From the NCBI GenBank assembly GCA_041819925.1, contig JBGYFE010000149.1:6282-70281 (forward strand): a DNA stretch of 64,000 bases, given 5' to 3'. Source of the stretch: Capnocytophaga sp041819925. GTDB taxonomy: Bacteria > Bacteroidota > Bacteroidia > Flavobacteriales > Flavobacteriaceae. Shown piece after piece: positions 46,208 through 54,266 of the stretch (position 1 is the first letter of the stretch; each line of letters begins with the position of its first letter). A program made the translations under genes and the position numbers. The notes beneath the pieces were generated by a model, which did no database searches, was not told where the DNA came from, and was given only the letters and a program-made list of their open reading frames with translations.

Positions 46208-48040
46208 TTAAAAATATTTGTCCAAGTCAGTCAGCGAAAAAGTGGTATAGATTCGCTTTCCGAAAGGCGAAGTTAAACTTTCTTTGCAAGCAAACAAATT
46301 ATTTATCAAAGTTTCTTGTTCTTCATCGGTCAGATTCTGCCCTGTTTTTATGGCTAAATTCCGGCTAAGGCTTTTGGCAAAGGCTTCTTTTTGAGAAATA
46401 TCGTTTTCGGGTAAATTTTCAATATGCTGCTGAACAATTTCTGTAAATACATTAGAAACTTGATTATCAGATATATGCAACGGAATTCCACTTAAAATAA
46501 TTTTTTCTTCTTCAATAGAGATGATAAAGCCAATGTCTTCAAAAAGTCCTTTGAGTTTAGCAATAGTTTCAATTTCAGCTTTTGAAAACGGAAGTTCAAA
46601 CGGAAACATCAATTGCTGGCTTGCCGTACTGCTTGATTGTAAGGTTTTTAGAAAATCTTCGTACAAAACTCGCTGATGTGCCCGATGCATATTAATCACA
46701 ATGAGTTCACCTCCCAAAGTAGTTACAAGGTATTTTTTTGAAAGAAAAAGAATTTTTTTGCCTGTTTGTGGTTGGTGATTTTCATCATCAAATAACTTAC
46801 TTTCAATCACTTGCTCTTCAAACTGATGCAATTCAGAATTCAATCCTGAATAGAGGCTTTCCCACGCAGGTTGTTTTTTGGAATAGCTCGGATATGTTGA
46901 ATAGTTCGTGTTTTTTGGGGCTTTGGTTTCTTCCTTAAACGGATTGAAATTCGGGTCAATTTCTATTTTCGGAAAAACGGGTTCTTTATCCTTATACCCA
47001 TAAGGAATATCGAAAGAAGCATCGTGGTTAAAATCAAGCGTAGGCATCACATTAAACTGTCCCAAACTGTGTTTTACTGCCGATTTTAACAAAGCGTAAA
47101 TGCTATGTTCATCTTCAAATTTGATTTCCGTTTTGGTCGGATGAATGTTAATATCAATGGTTGCTGGGTCAACTTCAAGACGAATGAAGTATTCAGGCTG
47201 TTGCTGACTTCCTATAAGCCCTTCATAAGCTGCTGTAATAGCGTGATTTAGGTATCTATTCTTCACAAATCGGTTGTTGACCATCAAAAACTGTAAGGTT
47301 TTGCTCTTGCTAATGTGTTCAGGTTTAACAACAAATCCGCTAATTTTCAAAATAGGGGTTTCTTCTTCAACGGGAACTAATTTTTCATTGGTTTTCCCGC
47401 CAAACAGATGTACGATACGTTGCCTAAATGTCGCCGATGGCAAGTTAAACAATTCACTTCCATTGTTATACAGTCGAAAATGTATGTTTGGATGCGCTAA
47501 TGCCACTCGGTGAAACTCATCCAGCACGTGACGTAGTTCCACCGTATCGGATTTTAGAAAATTACGTCGTGCAGGAATGTTAAAAAATAAGTTTTTCATC
47601 GCAATGGAAGTGCCATCGACCGTAACATAGGGTTCTTGGTACATGATTTTGCTTCCTTCGATGCGTATTTCCGTTCCTAATTCATCTGATGGACGTTTGG
47701 TAATCATCTCAACGTGAGCAATTGCCGCAATAGAAGCCAATGCTTCCCCCCGAAAACCTTTGGTTTGCAAATGGAACAAGTCCTCCGCTTTTTGTATTTT
47801 CGATGTGGCGTGTCGTTCAAAAGCCAAACGTGCATCCGTTACACTCATACCTATCCCATTATCAATGACTTGGACTAATGATTTTCCTGCATCTTTAATA
47901 ACAAGTTTGATTTCCGTAGCTTTGGCATCGATGGCATTTTCAAGTAATTCTTTCACCGCCGAAGCAGGACGCTGAATCACTTCACCAGCCGCAATTTGGT
48001 TGGCAACGTGGTCGGGTAGTAAACGGATAATATCTGTCAT
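46208..48040 (-). CDS. mutL: DNA mismatch repair protein MutL
   Basis: 610 aa. The GHKL ATPase domain has ELLENAIDAKATEIKL, VIDNGIGMS and TKGFRGEALASIAAIA; the transducer domain follows to about 330. The C-terminal dimerisation domain lacks an intact endonuclease motif: DQHA(x)2E(x)4E reads NMHRAHQRVLYE, and no CPHGRP-type motif is present (CKESLTSPFGKR instead). It coordinates mismatch repair with MutS, probably without its own nicking activity. It follows a 94-aa membrane protein by 35 bp. Confidence 0.95.
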   Translation of the reverse strand: MTDIIRLLPDHVANQIAAGEVIQRPASAVKELLENAIDAKATEIKLVIKDAGKSLVQVIDNGIGMSVTDARLAFERHATSKIQKAEDLFHLQTKGFRGEALASIAAIAHVEMITKRPSDELGTEIRIEGSKIMYQEPYVTVDGTSIAMKNLFFNIPARRNFLKSDTVELRHVLDEFHRVALAHPNIHFRLYNNGSELFNLPSATFRQRIVHLFGGKTNEKLVPVEEETPILKISGFVVKPEHISKSKTLQFLMVNNRFVKNRYLNHAITAAYEGLIGSQQQPEYFIRLEVDPATIDINIHPTKTEIKFEDEHSIYALLKSAVKHSLGQFNVMPTLDFNHDASFDIPYGYKDKEPVFPKIEIDPNFNPFKEETKAPKNTNYSTYPSYSKKQPAWESLYSGLNSELHQFEEQVIESKLFDDENHQPQTGKKILFLSKKYLVTTLGGELIVINMHRAHQRVLYEDFLKTLQSSSTASQQLMFPFELPFSKAEIETIAKLKGLFEDIGFIISIEEEKIILSGIPLHISDNQVSNVFTEIVQQHIENLPENDISQKEAFAKSLSRNLAIKTGQNLTDEEQETLINNLFACKESLTSPFGKRIYTTFSLTDLDKYF

Positions 48041-48075
48041 ATTTTTTAAAGTATAGGAAAAAACTTATTTTTCTG

Positions 48076-48360
48076 TTACTTTTTGAATATAGATAAATCA
48101 AAATCAAGCACATACAACGCAATCAAAATCAGAATTACCAAAACTATCAAAAAGGTTTTGTTAAATTCTACATTTTTTTTGTTGCGACTTTCTTTGCGTA
48201 TGCCACGCCACTGCTCCGTAAAGTGATTGGTTTGTGTTTCACGGTCACGACGAATTTTTGAATCTATTTCAAAGGCATTTCCTGTATCTTTTCCGTTGTA
48301 ATAACGTGGAGTGTAGTTGTACCTTTTGTTTTTTCGCAGAGAAAATAATTTGATTTTCAT
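48076..48360 (-). CDS. Small membrane protein upstream of mutL
   Basis: 94 aa. A basic N-terminal two thirds (KNKRYNYTPRYYNGKDTGNA...) ends in one transmembrane helix (FNKTFLIVLVILILIALYVL, 66-85). The conserved mutL-linked flavobacterial protein of this type is sometimes misnamed a riboflavin synthase subunit; nothing here supports that enzyme. Function unknown. Co-transcribed with mutL. Confidence 0.7.
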   Translation of the reverse strand: MKIKLFSLRKNKRYNYTPRYYNGKDTGNAFEIDSKIRRDRETQTNHFTEQWRGIRKESRNKKNVEFNKTFLIVLVILILIALYVLDFDLSIFKK

Positions 48361-48436
48361 AGGAATATGTTACAAATTAACTTTTAAAATTAAAAATATA
48401 AAATCAACTTTTTCAGTTTTTATTGATTTCATTCCG

Positions 48437-48444
48437 CAAAGGTA
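48437..48444 (-). promoter_or_regulatory. -7 element of the small protein-mutL operon
   Basis: TACCTTTG on the minus strand, 77 bp before the 94-aa gene. It also reads CTACCTTTGC, showing how close ordinary promoters here come to the ICE att core. Confidence 0.5.
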
Positions 48445-48463
48445 GAAAAAAATAAGAACGAGA

Positions 48464-48494
48464 CAAAAAAAGCTACCTACAAAGTAGGCAGCTT
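48464..48494 (-). terminator. Terminator of the azurin gene
   Basis: On the minus strand AAGCTGCCTAC-TTT-GTAGGTAGCTT (one G:U pair) followed by a run of T; 11-bp stem, 3-nt loop. Confidence 0.8.
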
Positions 48495-48524
48495 CAACAG
48501 TTTATGAAAACAAAAAAACTAAAC

Positions 48525-49052
48525 TTACTCAACAATAAATTTTCCTTTCATTATAGCATAATGACCTGGAAATGAACATATAAAGTCATACGTTCCTTTT
48601 TCTGGCGCATCAAAAGTAATCGTAGTCGATTCCCCTCCACCAATCATCTTGGTGTGAGCGATAACTTCTTCACTTCCCGCAGGCACATAACCTGTATCTT
48701 TGGCATTCATTGCTTTTCCTGCAAAGGCTGCAAGGTCTGTTCCTTGTTTTAACAGCACAAAATTGTGCCCCATCACCTCCACTGGCATTTTACCCACGTG
48801 TTTGAGTGTCAAAGTTACTTTCTCTCCACCTTTCACCTTTATTTCGTTTATGCTATAAGTCATTTGGTCGGTGCTCTCTAACACAACCTCATTTCCCTGT
48901 GCTACTTTGTCAGAAGTGGGGGCGGATTCGTGATTATGATTTGCCATTGAGTGCTCAGTTACAACAGCTTCTCCTTCTTTCTTTTTGTTTTCTGTGTTTC
49001 CACAAGAAACAACAAATGTTCCCAAAAGGGCGTATAAAAATATTTTTTTCAT
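48525..49052 (-). CDS. Azurin-type blue copper lipoprotein
   Basis: 175 aa. Lipoprotein signal with Cys17 (FVVSC), a His/Ser-rich linker, then a cupredoxin domain with all copper ligands: His96 (GHNF), Cys159, His164 and Met168 (ICSFPGHYAIMKG). It carries electrons in the periplasm or at the membrane, usually to a peroxidase or terminal oxidase. Single gene with its own promoter and terminator. Confidence 0.93.
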   Translation of the reverse strand: MKKIFLYALLGTFVVSCGNTENKKKEGEAVVTEHSMANHNHESAPTSDKVAQGNEVVLESTDQMTYSINEIKVKGGEKVTLTLKHVGKMPVEVMGHNFVLLKQGTDLAAFAGKAMNAKDTGYVPAGSEEVIAHTKMIGGGESTTITFDAPEKGTYDFICSFPGHYAIMKGKFIVE

Positions 49053-49452
49053 AAGTGAAATGTTTTAAAATTATCGACAAAGATAGAAAAAAAATAATTT
49101 AAAGCAAATCTAAATTAATAAAAATATCTAAAAGTGATAATATGAATTCCGTGCCAAGCATCTATATTTTTTAAGTTTTCGTTATTACAACTCAATCTCA
49201 CTAATATAAAATACTGATATTAAATATTTTACAAATAAAACAAATACTTATTTTTGAAAAATTACAAATCAAGCTATCATTAGTAAAATAAAAAACGTAT
49301 TTTTGCAGTTTGAGTTTTTATCTATTGTAGATAAAAATCACCTAAGTTAAATATATACTAACAAATCAAGATAAAATACGATTATCAACAAGTCTACTAA
49401 TTAATTACTATTGAGACATTTATCGTATTTTTAGCTAAAAAACTAATAAAGA
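49053..49452. promoter_or_regulatory. Intergenic region with the leader of the PSP1 gene
   Basis: 400 bp. A -7 element TATTTTTG (49298-49305) lies 148 bp before the PSP1-domain gene, giving a leader of about 140 nt. The leader starts with a perfect hairpin, TTTTTATCTA-TTG-TAGATAAAAA (49315-49337). It does not match a riboswitch I know. The rest is AT-rich with no gene. Confidence 0.45.
49078..49108 (-). promoter_or_regulatory. Promoter of the azurin gene
   Basis: On the minus strand TTTG, 19 nt, TATCTTTG (49078-49085), 26 bp before the ATG; full consensus. Confidence 0.65.
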
Positions 49453-50868
49453 ATGAGTTGCAATAATTGCAGTACAAAAGATAAAAAAGGTTGTAATAAT
49501 AGCAAAGGCTGTAATTCAGGCAGTTGCGGAAGCGGAAAATTATCTGTGTTTGATTGGCTCGCTAATACGCAACTTCTTGGCGGTCAGGAGCAATTTGACT
49601 GCGTAGAAGTGCGTTTCAAAAACAGCCGCAAGGAATATTTCAGAAATGTTGAGAAATTATCATTGCAAATTGGTGACGTAGTGGCAACAGAGGCTGCCTC
49701 AGGACACGATGTGGGCGTCATTACTCTCACAGGTGAATTGGTGCGTTTGCAAATGAAAAAACACAAAATCAATTGGGAAAGTGAGACTATTCCGAAAGTT
49801 TATCGTAAAGCCAATCAACGTGATATTGATGTTTGGCAAGAATCACGCAATAAAGAAGAGTCTGTACAAAAACAATCACGTGAATTAGCAATTGCATTGG
49901 GCTTGGAAATGAAAATATCAGATGTTGAATTTCAAGGAGATGGCTCAAAAGCAACCTTTTATTACACTGCCGAAGGACGTGTAGATTTTAGACAATTAAT
50001 CAAAGATATGGCACGTGTTTTTGCCATACGCATCGAGATGCGTCAAATTGGATTTCGTCAAGAAGCAGCTCGATTGGGAGGAATTGGTTCGTGCGGACGG
50101 GAATTGTGTTGTTCCACTTGGTTGACCGATTTCAGAACCGTAACCACCGCAGCGGCTCGCTATCAACAACTCTCATTAAATCCGCAGAAATTGGCAGGAC
50201 AATGCGGAAAACTCAAATGTTGCATCAATTTTGAGCTCGACACTTATTTAGATGCTTTGCAAGATTTTCCAAAAACAGATATTAAATTACTGACTTCCAA
50301 AGGAAAAGCCTCTTGTCAGAAAATTGATATTTTCAAACGATTGATGTGGTTCACCTATGATGAAGACCCCATAAATTGGTATAAGATTTCTGTGGACAGT
50401 GTTAAGAAAATTATTGCTTTAAACACAGAACAAAAAGCAGTTTCTTTAGATGATTACGCCATCGTAAGTGACGGAGTGGGAATGTCCATAAACTTAAATG
50501 GTGACACCAAAGAAGTGGTTGAGGAAGACATTACTCGTTTTGATAAACCAAAGAAAAATAAGAAGAAAAAAGACAACAAAAACAATGCGCCGAAAGAAGT
50601 CAAAAACAATCACCAAAATGACCCTAATGCGCAGAAAAATACAAATAACCAAAGGAATGTAAAACAATCTAAAAATCAGCCACAACCAAAGGAACAAAAA
50701 GAAAATCAACAAAATTTGAAAGTTCCAAAAGAGCAAAAGCACCCCAATCCGAATCAACAAAAGGAAAAGGAAAATCAAAACAATCCGAAGAAATTAAAAG
50801 AACCTAAAAATACTAATTTTAAGCGTAAACCGAACCACAACCGCAATAATACCAACAAGGAAAAATAA
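49453..50868 (+). CDS. PSP1-domain protein, RicT/YaaT-like
   Basis: 471 aa. A cysteine-rich N-terminus (nine Cys in the first 27 residues) leads to the PSP1 domain (about 40-300). Its conserved pattern includes LGGIGSCGRELCCSTWL and LAGQCGKLKCCINFE. The last 110 residues are a Lys/Asn/Gln-rich disordered tail. In Bacillus the homologue RicT works in a complex with RicA and RicF that carries Fe-S clusters and helps RNase Y. In Bacteroidota the role is not established. It precedes gldH by 11 bp, a conserved flavobacterial pairing. Confidence 0.88.
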   Translation: MSCNNCSTKDKKGCNNSKGCNSGSCGSGKLSVFDWLANTQLLGGQEQFDCVEVRFKNSRKEYFRNVEKLSLQIGDVVATEAASGHDVGVITLTGELVRLQMKKHKINWESETIPKVYRKANQRDIDVWQESRNKEESVQKQSRELAIALGLEMKISDVEFQGDGSKATFYYTAEGRVDFRQLIKDMARVFAIRIEMRQIGFRQEAARLGGIGSCGRELCCSTWLTDFRTVTTAAARYQQLSLNPQKLAGQCGKLKCCINFELDTYLDALQDFPKTDIKLLTSKGKASCQKIDIFKRLMWFTYDEDPINWYKISVDSVKKIIALNTEQKAVSLDDYAIVSDGVGMSINLNGDTKEVVEEDITRFDKPKKNKKKKDNKNNAPKEVKNNHQNDPNAQKNTNNQRNVKQSKNQPQPKEQKENQQNLKVPKEQKHPNPNQQKEKENQNNPKKLKEPKNTNFKRKPNHNRNNTNKEK

Positions 50869-50879
50869 CAGAAAAACAA

Positions 50880-51353
50880 ATGAAATTCTTAAAATTACTT
50901 GTCATACTTTCTTTTTTTGTAAGTTGTTCAACCAATGTTGAATTTAGCGAATATATCTCAATTTCAGATGGTTGGAACAAAACACAACCTGCTGTTTTTC
51001 AGTTTGAACAAGATTCGCTTGCTAAAAAAAATCTGTTTATAATGTTACGAAATAATGAAGCATACGAATTTAGCAATTTGTATCTTATTACTCGATTGGA
51101 ACAACCTGACAATAAAGTAATTGTAGATACATTACAGTATGAAATGGCAACTCCCGAAGGAGCTTGGCTGGGTTACGGATATTCGGCTGTGAAAGAGAGT
51201 AAGTTGTGGTATAAAGAAAATTTCACCTTTCCTGTGAAAGGAAAATATACGATTCGGATTGAACAAGCTATGCGTAAAATCGGTGAAAATGAAGGCATTG
51301 AACGATTGAACGGAATAACGGAAGTAGGTCTTCAAATTGAAAAAACAAACTAA
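50880..51353 (+). CDS. gldH: Gliding motility lipoprotein GldH
   Basis: 157 aa. Lipoprotein signal LLVILSFFVSC (Cys16) and the GldH fold with NNEAYEFSNLYLITRLE and GAWLGYGYSAVKES...FPVKGKYTIRIEQAMR. GldH is needed for gliding and for stable GldK and type IX secretion in Flavobacterium. It lies between the PSP1 gene and PBP1A, the usual order in the class, and supports a T9SS-bearing flavobacterium. Confidence 0.92.
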   Translation: MKFLKLLVILSFFVSCSTNVEFSEYISISDGWNKTQPAVFQFEQDSLAKKNLFIMLRNNEAYEFSNLYLITRLEQPDNKVIVDTLQYEMATPEGAWLGYGYSAVKESKLWYKENFTFPVKGKYTIRIEQAMRKIGENEGIERLNGITEVGLQIEKTN

Positions 51354-51381
51354 ATTTATAGATAATTTGATATTCAAAGAT

Positions 51382-53688
51382 ATGGCAAAAAAAGGAGACA
51401 ATATCAAGAAGAATGATAATCCGCTTGTAAAATGGTTCTGGCGGATATTTGCAGGCGGAATCGCTTTTGTGCTTTTGCTGTTTCTATTTGCTTCGTGGGG
51501 ATTTTTTGGAGAGATGCCTGATTTTAAGCGTTTAGAAAATCCTGAGACCAATTTAGCTACTGAAATTGTGAGTGCTGACGGAAAAACATTGGGAAAATTC
51601 TATTTAGATGATAATCGCACCCCTGTGAAATATAAAGACTTACCCAAACATTTAGTCGATGCTCTGGTAGCCACCGAAGACGAGCGTTTTTATGACCACT
51701 CAGGCATTGATGTTCGTGGAACGATGCGCGCCGTAGTGTATTTAGGACGAAAAGGAGGCGCTTCAACCATTACGCAACAGCTTGCTAAACAGCTATTTCA
51801 CGGTACAAAAGCACGTGGCTTGGAGCGTTACACCCAAAAAATCAAAGAATGGGTAATTTCTACTCGTTTGGAAACTCAATACACCAAAGAGGAAATACTA
51901 ACAATGTATTTTAATATATATGACTTTGGTTATCAAGCAGATGGGATTCGCTCCGCTTCACGCATCTTTTTCGATAAAGAACCCAAAGATTTGACCATTG
52001 AGGAAGGCGCTGTGTTAGTGGGAATGTTCAAAAATTCGTCACTTTACAATCCTGTGCGCAATCCCGAAGGTGTTACCAATCGCAGAAACGTGGTGCTGGC
52101 GCAGATGGCAAAAAATAACTATATCACACAACGCGTAAAAGATTCTTTACAACAAATCCCTTTAAAAATTAATTTTACTCCTGAAAGCCACAATGAAGGA
52201 ATTGCCACCTATTTCAGGGAATACTTACGTTCATATATGAAAGAATGGATTGATAAAAATCCGAAACCTGACGGATCTAAACACAATCTTTATTTGGACG
52301 GAATGAAAGTCTACACCACCATTGACTCCAAAATGCAAACCTATGCCGAAATTGCAGTAAGAGAACATATGGAACGACTTCAAAAAGCCTTTGATAGTGA
52401 AAATAATCCAAAAAAAAATAAAACATTTCCGTTTTTGGAAGTTTCAAAAGATGAATATAACAGTTTGATAGAGCGTGCAATGAAAAATTCAGAACGCTGG
52501 CGAAAGATGAAATCTTTGGGACATTCTGAAAAGGATATAAGAAATTCTTTTGACCAGAAAACCGAAATGCGCATCTTTTCGTGGGCAGACGAAAAGGATA
52601 CGGTGATGACTCCAAAAGATTCTATTCTCTATTACAAAGCATTTTTACGAACCGGAATGATGTCAATGGAACCGCAAACCGGACACATCAAAGCGTGGGT
52701 AGGAGGCATCAACTACAAACATTTTCAATATGACCAAGTCATTCAAGGTGCGCGCCAAACAGGTTCTACGTTTAAACCTTTTGTCTATGCAACCGCCATC
52801 GACCAATTGCATTATTCCCCTTGTTATGAACTACCTGATATTCAAACTTGTATCGAAGCTGGAAAGTATCAGAACGTAACTGCTTGGTGTCCTAAAAATT
52901 CAAACGGAAGTTTTTCAGGCAAAATGATGACTTTGAAATATGCTTTGGCCAATTCGGTAAATTCCATTACAGTTAATCTGATGGACAAAGTAGGACCTGT
53001 GCCCGTTATCAATATGGTGCGCAATTTAGGAATAACTGCACAAATTCCTGAAATGCCTTCAATTGCTTTGGGAACTGCCGACGTAACCGTACTTGAAATG
53101 GTTGGAGCGTATGGCACTTTTGCCAACGAGGGAGTTTATGTAAAACCTATTTTAGTTACACGCATTGAGGATAAAAATGGAACTGTTTTATTTGAAAACA
53201 CTCCTGAAACACACGATGTTGTCAGTGCTGATGTGGCTCGTGCCGTAGTGAACCTGATGGAAGGCGTGACGCAATACGGTTCGGGAGCACGACTCAGAAC
53301 TAAAGGGGCTGATTCATATAACAGTTTGTATAAAAATGTAATGACGGGTTATCCGTATGCTTTTACCAATCCAATTGCAGGAAAAACAGGTACAACGCAA
53401 AACAATAGCGACGGTTGGTTTATGGGAATGGTTCCCAATCTGGTAACAGGCGTTTGGGTTGGTGGTGAAGACCGAGCTGTGCATTTTAGAGGAACAGCTT
53501 ATGGGCAAGGAGCAACAATGGCTCTTCCCATCTGGGGATATTATATGAAAAAATGTTATGAGGATAAGGAATTAAGCATTTCAAAATCACCTTTTCCAGC
53601 ACCCGAAAATATGGAAATCATCACTGATTGCTCCAAAGCAGAACAAAGCAGCAGTGATGGTGATGATTTTGGCCAAATTGATTTTTAA
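51382..53688 (+). CDS. Penicillin-binding protein 1A, class A
   Basis: 768 aa from ATG 51382 (the frame extends upstream from a TTG inside gldH, which is unlikely). One N-terminal membrane anchor (about 17-42), glycosyltransferase 51 domain with the catalytic Glu in ATEDERFYDHSG and STITQQLAKQLF, then the transpeptidase domain with SxxK (GSTFKPF), SxN (NSVNS) and KTGT (GKTGTTQN). It polymerises and cross-links peptidoglycan at the inner membrane. It is part of a PSP1-gldH-pbp run. Confidence 0.95.
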   Translation: MAKKGDNIKKNDNPLVKWFWRIFAGGIAFVLLLFLFASWGFFGEMPDFKRLENPETNLATEIVSADGKTLGKFYLDDNRTPVKYKDLPKHLVDALVATEDERFYDHSGIDVRGTMRAVVYLGRKGGASTITQQLAKQLFHGTKARGLERYTQKIKEWVISTRLETQYTKEEILTMYFNIYDFGYQADGIRSASRIFFDKEPKDLTIEEGAVLVGMFKNSSLYNPVRNPEGVTNRRNVVLAQMAKNNYITQRVKDSLQQIPLKINFTPESHNEGIATYFREYLRSYMKEWIDKNPKPDGSKHNLYLDGMKVYTTIDSKMQTYAEIAVREHMERLQKAFDSENNPKKNKTFPFLEVSKDEYNSLIERAMKNSERWRKMKSLGHSEKDIRNSFDQKTEMRIFSWADEKDTVMTPKDSILYYKAFLRTGMMSMEPQTGHIKAWVGGINYKHFQYDQVIQGARQTGSTFKPFVYATAIDQLHYSPCYELPDIQTCIEAGKYQNVTAWCPKNSNGSFSGKMMTLKYALANSVNSITVNLMDKVGPVPVINMVRNLGITAQIPEMPSIALGTADVTVLEMVGAYGTFANEGVYVKPILVTRIEDKNGTVLFENTPETHDVVSADVARAVVNLMEGVTQYGSGARLRTKGADSYNSLYKNVMTGYPYAFTNPIAGKTGTTQNNSDGWFMGMVPNLVTGVWVGGEDRAVHFRGTAYGQGATMALPIWGYYMKKCYEDKELSISKSPFPAPENMEIITDCSKAEQSSSDGDDFGQIDF

Positions 53689-53709
53689 CAATAAGCCAAA
53701 ATATTGATT

Positions 53710-54186
53710 ATGAAAGATATATATTATCTAACGGGTGATGCCACTTCGCCAAAAGCAGATGGCAATAAAATCATTGTACATATTTGTAATGACATTGGTG
53801 CTTGGGGCAAGGGATTCGTTTTGGCTATATCCAAAAAATGGAAAAAACCCGAAACGGAATATAAAAAATGGCATAAATCGGGGCAAAATTTCAATCTGGG
53901 AGAAGTGCAATTCATTCAGGTTGAAGAAGATACGTGGATAGCAAATTTGATAGGGCAACATAAAATTAAAGATGAAGTAGGAAATCCTCCGATTCGGTAT
54001 GAAGCCGTGCTACAAGGATTGCAAAAAGTAACCAAGTTTGCCATTGAAAAGCAGGCTTCTGTTCATATGCCCCGTATTGGTTGCGGACTGGCAGGAGGCA
54101 CGTGGGATAAAGTAGAACCTCTGATAAAACAGAGCCTACTTTCTGCCAATATAGAAGTTTTTGTTTATGATTTCGCAATACAATAA
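53710..54186 (+). CDS. Macro-domain protein (ADP-ribose handling)
   Basis: 158 aa from ATG 53710. A single macro domain: YYLTGDATSP, the ADP-ribose loop CNDIGAWGKGFVLAISKKW (two parts) and the phosphate loop MPRIGCGLAGGTWDKVEPLI. The form resembles TARG1/POA1-type stand-alone macrodomains, which remove ADP-ribose from proteins or nucleic acids or hydrolyse ADP-ribose-1''-phosphate. The catalytic Asp of TARG1, found right after GCGL, is Ala here. Convergent with pheT across a terminator. Confidence 0.85.
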   Translation: MKDIYYLTGDATSPKADGNKIIVHICNDIGAWGKGFVLAISKKWKKPETEYKKWHKSGQNFNLGEVQFIQVEEDTWIANLIGQHKIKDEVGNPPIRYEAVLQGLQKVTKFAIEKQASVHMPRIGCGLAGGTWDKVEPLIKQSLLSANIEVFVYDFAIQ

Positions 54187-54188
54187 AA

Positions 54189-54214
54189 AAGGATAGTTTT
54201 TTTCCACTATCCTT
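54189..54214. terminator. Bidirectional terminator
   Basis: AAGGATAGT / ACTATCCTT, 9-bp perfect arms with an 8-nt T-rich loop, between the macro-domain gene (+) and pheT (-). Confidence 0.75.
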
Positions 54215-54266
54215 GAAACTTTTTTACCATATTTTTACAAAAAATGAATTTTTGATGTACCTCGCT

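Noticed and set aside
48076..48360. Riboflavin synthase beta subunit
   Set aside because: A basic 94-aa protein with one C-terminal membrane helix does not have the lumazine/riboflavin synthase fold; the name is a carried-over annotation.
49315..49337. Riboswitch in the PSP1 leader
   Set aside because: Only one simple AT-rich hairpin; none of the conserved cores of known riboswitch classes is seen.
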